The notes under the pieces: model-generated
Databases searched by the model: none
What the model was told of the DNA's origin: nothing
The model's input: the letters and a program-made list of their open reading frames with translations, nothing else
Assembly: GCF_026625985.1 (NCBI RefSeq)
Contig: NZ_CP113116.1
Span: 806,001 to 870,000, forward strand
Length of the DNA stretch: 64,000 nucleotides
Direction: 5' to 3'
DNA from: Mycobacterium sp. Aquia_213
GTDB taxonomy: Bacteria; Actinomycetota; Actinomycetes; Mycobacteriales; Mycobacteriaceae
Position numbers and translations under genes: made by a program
In this document: piece after piece, positions 25,714 through 34,412 of the stretch
How the letters are laid out: every line of letters starts with the position of its first letter
Position numbering within the stretch: the stretch's first letter is position 1

Positions 25714-26589
25714 TCACGACAAGTTCCGACGGAGACCGTCGTTGGTGCTGGCCACCGAGTAGCAAATCGCGGTCGAGATCACCGTCGGGACCAGCAGCGA
25801 GATCACCAATACGAACCCGACGAACGCACGGTTCGGGGTGGTCAGCCAGCCAGTCGGAAGACGCGCCAGGCTGACGGCGAGCCAGGATGCGGCGACCGCG
25901 AGGAACAGGGTTCCGATCGTGGCAATCTTGATCGACCGCAACGCCAATTGCGTTGTCTCGGTGGTTTTGACCAGTGAGCGATTGAGATTTCTGGTGCGGA
26001 TGTAGACCACCACGAGGTCAAGCAGGATGGCCAGCGCGCAGAACGTCACGATCGATCCCGTCATCCACAGCGCGGGCGGATGGCCGAGCACGAAATGCAG
26101 GTAGTCGATGCTCGTCTCGCTCATGATCAGGGTCGTCGCCATCGCGGCGCCGAAGGTCAGCCACCCGCCGAGGTCCGCGACGAAACAGTAGGCTCGGACG
26201 TCCGCGGGGTCCTCCCTGGGCGCCTTGTTCACCGCGTGGCTGGCCAGCATCCAGCCCAGCCCGCCGAATAGTGCGGTGGTGCCCGCCGCGAGCATGCCGG
26301 TCGCGAGATTGCCCTGGGTCCAGGCAATTGCGCAGATGGCCTGGCGGTCGCCGTTGTCGGGCGGATGAATTCCGCTGATGAGGCTGAACAGAAAACTGTC
26401 GAGCATCAGGATCAGCACCGCCGACGAGAACAGCGCCAGAGTGTGCACGCCTTCGCGGCTGTTGCGGTCGAACAGCAAAGCGATTGCGGTGATCAGGAAC
26501 CCGCCGAGCACACCGGCGAGCTGTGACGTCGACGCCGCCGACGCGATCATGCTCCATTGGTCGGAGGTGCAGAAGGTATCGGGATTCAT
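25714..26589 (-). CDS. Multi-pass membrane protein of unknown function
   Basis: 291 residues with about seven hydrophobic segments (for example GVLGGFLITAIALLF, AVLILMLDSFLFSLI, WMTGSIVTFCALAILL, AFVGFVLVISLLV). There is no obvious active-site motif and I do not recognise a family. The first segment contains no signal-cleavage site, so it is likely an integral inner-membrane protein. ATG at 26589 is chosen; a TTG at 26625 would add 12 residues but has a poorly spaced ribosome site. Neighbours give no clear link. Confidence 0.65.
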   Translation of the reverse strand: MNPDTFCTSDQWSMIASAASTSQLAGVLGGFLITAIALLFDRNSREGVHTLALFSSAVLILMLDSFLFSLISGIHPPDNGDRQAICAIAWTQGNLATGMLAAGTTALFGGLGWMLASHAVNKAPREDPADVRAYCFVADLGGWLTFGAAMATTLIMSETSIDYLHFVLGHPPALWMTGSIVTFCALAILLDLVVVYIRTRNLNRSLVKTTETTQLALRSIKIATIGTLFLAVAASWLAVSLARLPTGWLTTPNRAFVGFVLVISLLVPTVISTAICYSVASTNDGLRRNLS

Positions 26590-26694
26590 CGCCGCCGCAA
26601 TCCGGTAGCCGGGCTCATGCGCCAAACCTTAGCCAGCGCGGGCGCCGGCTAAGTCAAAAGTTTGCTGTTTGCCTCCAAGGACCGCTGCCTTAAA

Positions 26695-26706
26695 TCAAGT
26701 GCTTGA
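26695..26706. promoter_or_regulatory. Operator-like palindrome TCAAG-TG-CTTGA (site A)
   Basis: 12-bp perfect palindrome within a longer imperfect one (TTAAA flanks on both sides), 33 bp before the SDR start at 26739. A near copy is at 27648-27659 before the TetR gene. It resembles, but does not fully match, the KstR2-type CAAGnnCTTG box. Confidence 0.6.
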
Positions 26707-26738
26707 CTTAAAGTGGCGCGCGCCGATTAACTCTCCGT

Positions 26739-27548
26739 GTGGTCAACGAATTGGATGGCAAGGTCGCCATCGTCACCGGCGGGGCGTCGGGCATCGGTCG
26801 CGGCATCGTGGAGCGTTTCGTGGCCGAGGGCGCGCGGGTCGTTATCGCGGATGTCGAGGCCGATCGGGGTGCGGCCGTGGCCGCGGATCTGGGTTCCAGC
26901 GCTTCGTTCGAGCGGACCGACGTCTCCGATCCCGAACAGGTGGGGGCGCTGGTCGCGAGCGCCGTCGAGAAGTTCGGTGGGCTGCATGTGATGGTGAACA
27001 ACGCCGCAGTCTCCAGCCAACTGCGCCGACTGCTAGACGACGACCTGGCGGACTTCCACCGGATCATGGGCGTCAACGTCCTGGGCGTGATGGCCGGTAC
27101 CCGAGATGCCGCACGGCACATGGCCGAAAGCGGCGGCGGATCGATCATCAACCTCACCTCGATCGGCGGGATCCAGGCCGGTGGTGGCGTGATGATCTAT
27201 CGCGCGTCCAAAGCGGCGGTCATCCAGTTCACCAAGTCCGCGGCAATTGAGCTGGCGCGCTATGAGATTCGGGTCAACGCCATCGCGCCAGGGAGCATAC
27301 CCACGCCGATCTTGGGGAAGTCGGCCGCCGGGATGGACCCGGAGGAGCTGGCGCAGTTCGAGGCGCGGATTCGTCAGGGGATGCGCGATGACCGCCCGCT
27401 CAAGCGCGAGGGCACGACCGACGACGTCGCCCAGGCCGCGCTGTACTTCGCGGGCGACCGCTCGCTCTATGTCACCGGAACCGTGCTGCCGGTGGACGGC
27501 GGGACCTCGGCCGGCAAGGTCATCCCGTCCAGGAAGCGCGAGGGATGA
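26739..27548 (+). CDS. Short-chain dehydrogenase/reductase
   Basis: 269-residue classical SDR: TGGASGIGRG cofactor site, an acidic VIADVEADR after the second strand (favours NAD), NNAAVSS, Ser in NLTSIGG and YRASK (Tyr/Lys). It should oxidise or reduce a secondary alcohol. GTG at 26739; the promoter carries the TCAAG-TG-CTTGA palindrome. Downstream are two hairpins, then a TetR gene with a near-identical palindrome, so SDR and TetR probably share control. Confidence 0.88.
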   Translation: MVNELDGKVAIVTGGASGIGRGIVERFVAEGARVVIADVEADRGAAVAADLGSSASFERTDVSDPEQVGALVASAVEKFGGLHVMVNNAAVSSQLRRLLDDDLADFHRIMGVNVLGVMAGTRDAARHMAESGGGSIINLTSIGGIQAGGGVMIYRASKAAVIQFTKSAAIELARYEIRVNAIAPGSIPTPILGKSAAGMDPEELAQFEARIRQGMRDDRPLKREGTTDDVAQAALYFAGDRSLYVTGTVLPVDGGTSAGKVIPSRKREG

Positions 27549-27562
27549 CGACCCGGCTCGAG

Positions 27563-27612
27563 CGTGACACTGCGGTCACGTTCGGGGCCCAGCGTGACCC
27601 CACAGTCACGCT
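27563..27612. terminator. Twin GTGAC/GTCAC hairpins after the SDR
   Basis: Two hairpins in a row: CGTGAC-ACTGCG-GTCACG (27563-27580) and AGCGTGAC-CCCACA-GTCACGCT (27591-27612). The second has a perfect 8-bp stem. They lie between the SDR stop and the TetR promoter. GCGTGAC hairpins of this look occur as dispersed intergenic elements in mycobacteria (recollection, not checked). They may work as terminator. Confidence 0.5.
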
Positions 27613-27647
27613 GGAGGCCGCCGGGCGCAGGAGTCCGCGCATTTAAA

Positions 27648-27659
27648 TCAAGCGCTTGA
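27648..27659. promoter_or_regulatory. Operator-like palindrome TCAAG-CG-CTTGA (site B)
   Basis: 12-bp perfect palindrome with matching TTTAAA and TTAAA flanks, 32 bp before the TetR ATG at 27691. Near copy of site A at 26695. Position suggests autorepression by this TetR. Confidence 0.6.
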
Positions 27660-27690
27660 CTTAAACGGGTCCACGAGGTTGACTAAGCCA

Positions 27691-28356
27691 ATGACCGCGG
27701 CAGGCAGGGCCGTTCGCACCGAACGAGCCAGCTCCACCCAGGAGGCGATCCTGGTGGCTGCCGAGCGGCTGTATGCCGAGCACGGCATGTTCGCGGTGTC
27801 CAACAGGCAGGTCAGCGAGGCCGCGGGGCAGGGCAACAACGCCGCCGTGGGCTACCACTTCGGCACCAAGGCCGACCTGGTGCGGGCCATCGAGGAGAAG
27901 CATCGCGGACCCGTCGAGGAATTGCGTGAGCAGATGGTTGCCGACCTGCTGGCGTCCGGTGGCTCGGACGAACTGCGTGCCTGGGTGGCCTGCCTGGTGC
28001 GCCCACTCACCGACCACCTCGAGGACCTCGGGAACCCGACCTGGTACGCGCGGTTCGCGGCGCAAGCCATGACCGATCCGGCCTACTACAACATCGTCGT
28101 CAAGGGTGCGCTCAGCTCAGCGTCGCTCGTCGAGGTGGTCGACGGCTTCAACCGCTGCCTGCCCAACCTGCCGGCCGATGTGCACTTCGAACGCAACATC
28201 ATGGCCCGAAACCTCTTGATGCACACCTGCGCGGATCGCGAACGTGCCCTCGCCGCAGGTGCTGCGATGGCCCAGCCCTCTTGGCGCGCAGCCGCATTCG
28301 GCCTCATCGACGCGATCGTGGGGCTGTGGCTGGCGCCGGTCACTCCGTACGAATGA
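27691..28356 (+). CDS. TetR-family transcriptional regulator
   Basis: 221 residues. N-terminal helix-turn-helix: STQEAILVAAERLYAEHG, then SNRQVSEAAGQGNNAAVGYHF with the typical Tyr-His-Phe end of the recognition helix. The C-terminal domain is all-helical and specific. It leads a tight group with a ferredoxin and a P450, so it likely controls them and, through the shared palindrome, the SDR at 26739. ATG at 27691 is 12 nt after GAGG; an in-frame TTG at 27679 is less likely. Confidence 0.88.
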   Translation: MTAAGRAVRTERASSTQEAILVAAERLYAEHGMFAVSNRQVSEAAGQGNNAAVGYHFGTKADLVRAIEEKHRGPVEELREQMVADLLASGGSDELRAWVACLVRPLTDHLEDLGNPTWYARFAAQAMTDPAYYNIVVKGALSSASLVEVVDGFNRCLPNLPADVHFERNIMARNLLMHTCADRERALAAGAAMAQPSWRAAAFGLIDAIVGLWLAPVTPYE

Positions 28357-28367
28357 AGAGCACACTG

Positions 28368-28562
28368 ATGAAAGTGACTGTAGACCAGAACATTTGCGCA
28401 TCCTCGGGCAACTGCGTGATGAATGCACCCGAGGTGTTCGACCAGCGCGACGAAGATGGTGTGGTCGTGCTGCTCAACGAGCATCCTTCCGCCGAGCAGA
28501 CCGAAGGTGCCCGCCAGGCAGCCGCGGCGTGCCCAGCCCAGGCAATCTACCTCGAGGAATGA
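28368..28562 (+). CDS. Ferredoxin, 3Fe-4S type, P450 partner
   Basis: 64 residues. Cys10 and Cys16 (C-A-S-S-G-N-C) and a late Cys in AACPAQAI give three cluster Cys, with Ser or Gly where a fourth would be, so a [3Fe-4S] cluster is likely. It is 1 nt before the P450 gene and should deliver electrons to it. GAAGAG supports ATG 28368; ATG 28353 overlaps the TetR stop and would add five residues. Cytosolic. Confidence 0.88.
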   Translation: MKVTVDQNICASSGNCVMNAPEVFDQRDEDGVVVLLNEHPSAEQTEGARQAAAACPAQAIYLEE

Positions 28563-28563
28563 A

Positions 28564-29817
28564 ATGTCAGACGCACTGACGACTGCTGGGATTTCTGGGG
28601 CGGAGCCGCCCCACGAGATTCCCGACTACCCGATGGCCCGCAACGCGGGGTGCCCGTTCGCCCCACCCCCGGATGTCATGGCCCTGGCCGAAGAGCGACC
28701 GTTGTCGCGGGTCCGGATCTGGGATGGCAGCACCCCGTGGCTCATCACGGGTTATGAGCAGGTGCGCGAACTGTTCTCCGATTCCCGCGTCAGTGTCGAC
28801 GACCGGGTGCCCGGTTTCCCGCACTGGAACGAAGGCATGTTGTCGACCGTGCACAAGCGGCCCCGGTCGGTGTTCACCGCCGATGGCGACGAGCACACCC
28901 GCTATCGCCGGATGCTGTCGAAACCGTTCACCTTCCGGCGCGTGGAAGGCCTGCGGCCGACGATCCAGCAGATCACCGACGAACACATCGACACGATGCT
29001 GGCCGGTCCGCAGCCTGCGGATATCGTTGCCGCCATTGCGCTTCCGGTCCCATCCCTGGTGATCAGCCAGATGCTCGGGGTGCCCTACGAGGACGCCGAG
29101 ATGTTCCAGGAGCACGCCTCGATGGGGCTGGCGCGCTATGCCACCGGCGCGGACACCGCCAAGGGCGCGATGAGCCTGCACAAGTATCTGGCTCAGCTGG
29201 TCGAAACCAAGATGGAGAACCCCGCCGAGGACGCGATCTCCGATCTGGCCGAACGCGTCAAGGCCGGTGAACTCAGCGTCAAAGAAGCCGCGCAGCTGGG
29301 CACCGGATTGCTGATCGCCGGGCACGAGACGACCGCGAACATGATCGGGCTCGGAGTGCTTGCCCTGCTTGTGAATCCCGATCAGCTTGCCGTGATCCGC
29401 GATGCCGAGGACCCGAAGGTTCTGGCCAGCGCGGTGGAGGAGCTGCTGCGCTACCTGAGCATCATCCAGAACGGTCAGCGTCGCGTCGCCGTCGAAGACA
29501 TCCACATCGCGGGCGAGACCATCCGCGCCGGCGAAGGCATCATCATCGACCTGGCCCCAGCGAACTGGGATCCCGACGCCTTCGCCGAACCCGACCGGCT
29601 GTACGTGCACCGCGCGGGCGCCGACCGCAACGTCGCGTTCGGTTACGGCCGCCATCAGTGCGTGGGTCAGCAACTCGCGCGGGCGGAACTGCAGATCGTG
29701 TTTCAGACGCTGCTTCGCCGCATCCCGACGATGAAACTGGCCGTGCCCTTCGAAGAAGTCCCGTTCAAACACGACCGGCTCGCCTACGGTGTCTACGAGC
29801 TCCCGGTTACCTGGTAA
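28564..29817 (+). CDS. Cytochrome P450, CYP105-like
   Basis: 417 residues. I-helix GHETTANMIGLG, EELLR (E-x-x-R) and the haem loop FGYGRHQCVGQQLAR with the Cys thiolate are all intact. Overall sequence is nearest in my memory to the CYP105 group of actinobacteria, which hydroxylate varied xenobiotics and steroids; subfamily cannot be fixed. Directly follows its ferredoxin. The amidohydrolase begins 66 nt later on the same strand. Confidence 0.9.
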   Translation: MSDALTTAGISGAEPPHEIPDYPMARNAGCPFAPPPDVMALAEERPLSRVRIWDGSTPWLITGYEQVRELFSDSRVSVDDRVPGFPHWNEGMLSTVHKRPRSVFTADGDEHTRYRRMLSKPFTFRRVEGLRPTIQQITDEHIDTMLAGPQPADIVAAIALPVPSLVISQMLGVPYEDAEMFQEHASMGLARYATGADTAKGAMSLHKYLAQLVETKMENPAEDAISDLAERVKAGELSVKEAAQLGTGLLIAGHETTANMIGLGVLALLVNPDQLAVIRDAEDPKVLASAVEELLRYLSIIQNGQRRVAVEDIHIAGETIRAGEGIIIDLAPANWDPDAFAEPDRLYVHRAGADRNVAFGYGRHQCVGQQLARAELQIVFQTLLRRIPTMKLAVPFEEVPFKHDRLAYGVYELPVTW

Positions 29818-29883
29818 ACGAAATCCATTGAGCAGCAGCCCGATGATCACTTCTGAAACGCCGATCCAAATGGAGGGTCAATA

Positions 29884-31053
29884 ATGTCAACGCCGACAAC
29901 CACCTCGCTCTACCCGCCCGGAGGCTACGGCGCTCCCAAGGATCGGCGTGGTCACGCCGTGGGCAGCGATGTGGGCCTGCCCGAGGGAACCGTCGTCTTC
30001 TCGGCCGACAACCACATCTCACTGGCCGACGACATCTTCTACGACCGTTTCCCGGACGACCTGAAGGACAAGGCGCCGCGGATCTGGTACGAGGACGGCG
30101 CCTACCAAGTCGGGCGCAAGGGACAGTCGTTCCTACCCGGCGATTTCAGCGCCGTGCTGATGCAGTACGACGACCTGCCGGGGGCGGCAAGCACCAATAT
30201 CGAGGCCCGCATTCAGGAGTTGCACGAAGACGGGGTCGAGAAGGAATTGGCCTTCCCCAACGCGATACTTGCGCTGTTCCATTACCCGGACAAGCAACTT
30301 CGTGAACTGGCGTTCCGCATCTACAACGAATACATCGCCGAGCTGCAGGAGCGGTCGAACGGACGCTTCTACGGTGCCGGGCTGATCAACTGGTGGGACC
30401 CGCAGGGCGCCAGGAAGACGCTGGAAGAGCTGAAATCGTTGGGGCTCAAGACTTTCCTGCTGCCGCTCAATCCGGGCAAGGACGACGACGGCAACGTGAT
30501 CGATTACGGCAGCACTTCGATGAAGCCGGTGTGGGACGAGATCGAAGCCGCCGGCCTTCCGATCACCCACCACATCGGTGAGACCCCGCCGAAAACCCCG
30601 TGCGAGTTCAACAGCGTGGTGGTCGGCATGATGATCAACATCGACGGCTTCCGTGAGCAGTTCGCCAAGTACCTCTTCACCGGGATTCTCGACGACCACC
30701 CCGGGCTGCGGATCGGCTGGTTCGAAGGTGGAATCGCCTGGGTGCCTTGGGCTTTACAAGACGCAGAGCATCTGGTCGGCTCCTACCAGCACATGTTCAA
30801 CCGGCCGCTGGAACACGACATCCGTTACTACTGGGACACCCACATGAGCGCATCGTTCATGGTCGACCCGCTGGGTCTGCAGCTGATCGACCAGATCGGT
30901 GTGGACAAGGTGATGTGGTCCAGCGACTATCCGCACAACGAAAGCACTTACGGCTATTCCGAAAAGTCGCTGAAGTCCGTCGTCGACGCAGTCGGTCCGG
31001 CGAACGCGAAGAAAATCGTCAGCGACAACATCACGAAGTTCTTGGGCCTGTAG
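29884..31053 (+). CDS. Amidohydrolase family 2 (ACMSD-like metal hydrolase)
   Basis: 389 residues. TIM-barrel hydrolase/decarboxylase of the amidohydrolase_2 group. The N-terminal metal motif reads SADNHISLAD (D-x-H rather than H-x-H, common here), with HHIGE in the middle, and the end has WSSDYPHNEST, where Asp is a metal or acid-base residue. Enzymes of this group hydrolyse or decarboxylate ring-derived acids. Start ATG 29884 follows GGAGGG. The stop overlaps the GTG of the M24 gene (TAGTG). Confidence 0.8.
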   Translation: MSTPTTTSLYPPGGYGAPKDRRGHAVGSDVGLPEGTVVFSADNHISLADDIFYDRFPDDLKDKAPRIWYEDGAYQVGRKGQSFLPGDFSAVLMQYDDLPGAASTNIEARIQELHEDGVEKELAFPNAILALFHYPDKQLRELAFRIYNEYIAELQERSNGRFYGAGLINWWDPQGARKTLEELKSLGLKTFLLPLNPGKDDDGNVIDYGSTSMKPVWDEIEAAGLPITHHIGETPPKTPCEFNSVVVGMMINIDGFREQFAKYLFTGILDDHPGLRIGWFEGGIAWVPWALQDAEHLVGSYQHMFNRPLEHDIRYYWDTHMSASFMVDPLGLQLIDQIGVDKVMWSSDYPHNESTYGYSEKSLKSVVDAVGPANAKKIVSDNITKFLGL

Positions 31054-32297
31054 TGACGACGTTCGCGCAACTGGACACCAGCACCGGTAGCGGACTGGTG
31101 ATTCCCGAAACACCCGACTTGGGGCGCCTGCGTCGCGAGACCGGGGCCCGGCTGCGCTCGGCCATGGCCGAGCGTGGCGTCGACGCGATGATCCTGCTCG
31201 GCAACAACGCCGTGGTCTACGCGACCGGTGCCAGCTGGCCACTCGGCGACGCCGGCCTGTCCTACGTCGAGCGACCGGTGGCCGTAGTCGTCGCCAGCGA
31301 CGAGTGGCCGCACCTGTTCCTGCCGTTCCGCGAGGGAGCCTCGCAGGAGTCCGACCTGCCTGCCGATCACCTGCATGGCCCGGTCTACCTCGAATTCGAG
31401 GAAGGCGTGGCCAATTTCGCGCGCACGATCGCCGGGTTGATTCCGCCGGGAGCGGTGATCGCTGTCGACGAGTGCACGGGCGCAATGTCTCGTGCCGCGA
31501 ACCTGTTGTTCCGGGGCGGCGCTCCGGTCGACGCGGCGGCGATCGTGAGCGCGGCCAAGTCGGTCAAGACCCCGGACGAATTGTCGTGCATGCGCACCGC
31601 GATCCGGATCACCGACGAAGCCATGGTCGAAGTCCAGAAGCGGCTGGCCCCCGGAATCCGTCAGATCGATTTGTCGGCCAGCTTTTTGCGGCGTGCCTTC
31701 GAGTTGGGGGCCACGGCCAGCATGCTCGAACCGATCTGGCAGGTGATGCCGCCGAGCAAGGCCGAGGGCGTGTGGACCACGCACGGCGACCTGGCGCTGC
31801 CACTGCTGAGCACCGAGCGCGAGCTGGCCGAGGGTGACGTGCTGTGGACCGACGTCAGCATCACCTACCAGGGTTACTGCTCTGACTTCGGACGTACCTG
31901 GCTCGTCGGCCGGGACCCGTCGCCGCGCCAGCAGGCGCAGTTCGACAAATGGTTCGAAATCATGAGCGCGGTGCTGGGTGTCGCCAAGGCCGGCGCAACC
32001 GCCGCGGATCTGGGGCGGGCCGCGATCAAGGCCAATGGTGGCACCAAGCCGTGGCTGCCGCACTTCTACCTGGGCCATGGCATCGGCGTCAACGCCGCCG
32101 AAATGCCAATGATCGGAACGGATCTCGGCCAGGAATTCGACGAGAATTTCGTCCTCAAGTCCGGGATGGTGCTGGTTCTGGAGCCCGTGGTGTGGGAAGA
32201 CGGCACCGGCGGCTATCGCAGCGAAGAGGTGCTGGTGATTACCGAGGAAGGCTGGATTCGCTTGACCAACTACCCCTATGACCCCTATGGCAACTGA
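31053..32297 (+). CDS. M24 metallopeptidase-family protein, intact metal site
   Basis: 414 residues. N-terminal creatinase-like domain and C-terminal pita-bread domain. All five metal ligands can be seen: Asp267 (WTD), Asp278 (CSDFGRTW), His342 (LGHGIG), Glu377 (LEPVV) and Glu391/392 (SEEVLV). It could be an Xaa-Pro peptidase or a creatinase-type C-N hydrolase. It is translationally coupled to the amidohydrolase and to a second M24 gene that lacks these ligands. Confidence 0.85.
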   Translation: MTTFAQLDTSTGSGLVIPETPDLGRLRRETGARLRSAMAERGVDAMILLGNNAVVYATGASWPLGDAGLSYVERPVAVVVASDEWPHLFLPFREGASQESDLPADHLHGPVYLEFEEGVANFARTIAGLIPPGAVIAVDECTGAMSRAANLLFRGGAPVDAAAIVSAAKSVKTPDELSCMRTAIRITDEAMVEVQKRLAPGIRQIDLSASFLRRAFELGATASMLEPIWQVMPPSKAEGVWTTHGDLALPLLSTERELAEGDVLWTDVSITYQGYCSDFGRTWLVGRDPSPRQQAQFDKWFEIMSAVLGVAKAGATAADLGRAAIKANGGTKPWLPHFYLGHGIGVNAAEMPMIGTDLGQEFDENFVLKSGMVLVLEPVVWEDGTGGYRSEEVLVITEEGWIRLTNYPYDPYGN

Positions 32298-33414
32298 AGT
32301 CCTGCCCGACGAGCGCACGCTGCGCTCGGGGCGTCGCCAGCGGGCGCTAGAGCAGATGGCGGCACACGATCTCGATGTGCTGGTCCTCGGGCGCCAAGCC
32401 AACGTCCGTTATGTAACCGGGGCGCCGCAACTATGGGTCGCGGGCACCCGGCCGTTCGGCCCCAGCTGCGTGCTCGTTCGTGAGACCGGTGCGGTCCACC
32501 TGCTGAGCACATGGGATGAGGGTATCCCCGACGACATCCCGCATGAGAACCTCTACGGCATTTCGTGGAATCCGGTGAACACGATGTCGGCACTGCAGCG
32601 CATCCCGGGTGCGGCAACCGCCCGGCGGGTCGGAACCGATGCGCTCTCACCGGTTTTCGCTCAGCTCCTACCGACCGCGTTCCCCAACGCGCAGCTGGTC
32701 GATGGAGAGCTGGCGATGCGGGCCGCCCGCCGGATCAAGACCGCTGAGGAGATCGCCGCGTTGCGGGAGTCCGTCGCGGTGGCCGAGTCGGCACTGTCGG
32801 CCGCGGTCTCGGAATTGCGGCCCGGGGTAAGCGAACAAGCGCTGGCCGGCGCCCTGTTGGAGGCCGCGGCGGCCGGCGGGGTGAGCACCCCGTCGAATCA
32901 AGATGTCGCATGGGTGACTTCGCGCAAGCACCCGTGGCGCCGGGCCGACGGTGCCGGTCGTATCCAGGACGGCGATCTGGTGGCGTTCTCCGCCGGGGTT
33001 CTGGCGGGCGGCTATGTCGGCGAGGTCGGACGGACCTGGCCGGCCGACCGGAGGCATGCACCCGACGGCGCCGCGGCTCTGTACGGACGCTGGGAGGGCC
33101 TGTGGGGCAGGCTGATTGCGGCCTGCCGGCCCGGCGCTGGAGCGAGCGAACTGCTGGCTGCCTACCAGGCTGCCGGCGAACCCGAGCCGCCGATGCCGGT
33201 GGCCCGCGGCCTGGGCATGGGATTCGACCCGCCCGTCGTCTCCAAGTACCTGCCCTCGACCGCGGCGGACGAACGTTTGGAGGCGGGGATGGTGCTCGCC
33301 GTGACGGGCTACGTGTGGGAAGAAGGAGTCGGCGCGGTATTCGGGCGGGAAGCGGTCCTGATTACCGCCGACGGGCCCGAAGTGCTTACCGCGAGCCCGT
33401 CCTGGCAGCCCTAG
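32287..33414 (+). CDS. M24-family protein with lost metal ligands
   Basis: 375 residues with the same two-domain M24 layout as its upstream neighbour. The two Asp ligands are Ser235 and Glu246 (same 11-residue spacing), the His site is in ARGLGMGF without His, and the first Glu site reads LAVTGYV. Only the last Glu (GREAVLI) is kept. It is unlikely to bind two metals or to be a peptidase. Overlap with the intact gene suggests the two form a heteromer. ATG at 32287 is used; ATG 32278 is also possible. Confidence 0.78.
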   Translation: MATEVLPDERTLRSGRRQRALEQMAAHDLDVLVLGRQANVRYVTGAPQLWVAGTRPFGPSCVLVRETGAVHLLSTWDEGIPDDIPHENLYGISWNPVNTMSALQRIPGAATARRVGTDALSPVFAQLLPTAFPNAQLVDGELAMRAARRIKTAEEIAALRESVAVAESALSAAVSELRPGVSEQALAGALLEAAAAGGVSTPSNQDVAWVTSRKHPWRRADGAGRIQDGDLVAFSAGVLAGGYVGEVGRTWPADRRHAPDGAAALYGRWEGLWGRLIAACRPGAGASELLAAYQAAGEPEPPMPVARGLGMGFDPPVVSKYLPSTAADERLEAGMVLAVTGYVWEEGVGAVFGREAVLITADGPEVLTASPSWQP

Positions 33415-33416
33415 CC

Positions 33417-34412
33417 ATGCCTGACCCCGCGGAGCCGGCAGCCGAAGAAATCATCCGCTACGACAAAGACGCGAAGACGCGGATCGCGACGATCACGTTC
33501 GACCGGCCGGACTATCTCAACGCGCCGACGATCGCCTCGCGACTGCGGTACGCGGAGTTGTTGCACCAGGCCGGTATTGACGACGACGTCAAGGTTCTGG
33601 TGATTCGCGGCGCCGGCGACGATCTTGGCTCGGGCGCGGATCTGACCGAGGTCATGCGGGTTCGCGATGCGGCAGACCTTGGCCCACGGCTCGCCGAATA
33701 CCGAATCCGCCCCGATGACGTCAGGTATCCGCCGCAGGGTTCCTTTCGGAACGGTGCCACCCTCGGACAGTGGTACGCCAACCCGAACTCCGGTATCCGC
33801 GGGCTGCAGGACTTCAAGAAGATCAGCATCCTTGAGGCAAAGGGCTACTGCTACGGCTGGCACTTCTACCAGGCGGCCGATGCCGATCTGGTCATCTCCA
33901 GCGACGACGCGCTGTTCGGGCATCCGTCGTTTCGGTACTACGGCTGGGGCCCCCGCATGTGGTGGTGGGCGCAGACCATGGGCATCCGGAAATTCCAGGA
34001 AATGGTGTTCACCGGAAGGGCTTTCACCGCAGCCGAAATGTATGACTGCAACTTCCTCAACAGCGTGGTGTCCCGGGACGAACTCGAGGCGGAAGTCGAG
34101 AAGTACGCACTGGCATGCGCCCGCAATCGTCCCACCGACACGGTCTTCATGCAGAAGGTCTTCTTCGAAATCATGAAGCAGTTCCAGGGCGAGTACCTGG
34201 GCAGCATGCTCAGCGGCGTCTTCGAATCGATGGGTGCCAGTGTGCGCGCGGACAGCGGCGACGAGCTGATGCTCGATGACGCCATGAAGCAGGGCCTGGG
34301 CGACGCGGTCAAGGACAACGACAGCAAGTTTCCCGCCGAATGGGCGCTCAGCAAGAAGGCCCGCAAGAAGGCGCGTGCCGGCAAGGAAACCAAAGCGAAG
34401 CGAAAGAAATAG
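33417..34412 (+). CDS. Crotonase-family protein, diverged active site
   Basis: 331 residues. Crotonase core (IATITFDRPDYLNAP, RGAGDDLGSGADL as oxyanion segment) followed by a Lys-rich tail (KKARKKARAGKETKAKRKK). The two catalytic Glu positions of hydratases read Tyr (in CYGWHFYQA) and Ser (in FGHPSF), and aromatic residues crowd the site (GWGPRMWWWAQ). A standard hydratase is unlikely; a ring hydrolase, isomerase or decarboxylase is possible. ATG at 33417, 2 nt after the M24 stop. Its stop overlaps the CoA-transferase GTG. Confidence 0.75.
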   Translation: MPDPAEPAAEEIIRYDKDAKTRIATITFDRPDYLNAPTIASRLRYAELLHQAGIDDDVKVLVIRGAGDDLGSGADLTEVMRVRDAADLGPRLAEYRIRPDDVRYPPQGSFRNGATLGQWYANPNSGIRGLQDFKKISILEAKGYCYGWHFYQAADADLVISSDDALFGHPSFRYYGWGPRMWWWAQTMGIRKFQEMVFTGRAFTAAEMYDCNFLNSVVSRDELEAEVEKYALACARNRPTDTVFMQKVFFEIMKQFQGEYLGSMLSGVFESMGASVRADSGDELMLDDAMKQGLGDAVKDNDSKFPAEWALSKKARKKARAGKETKAKRKK

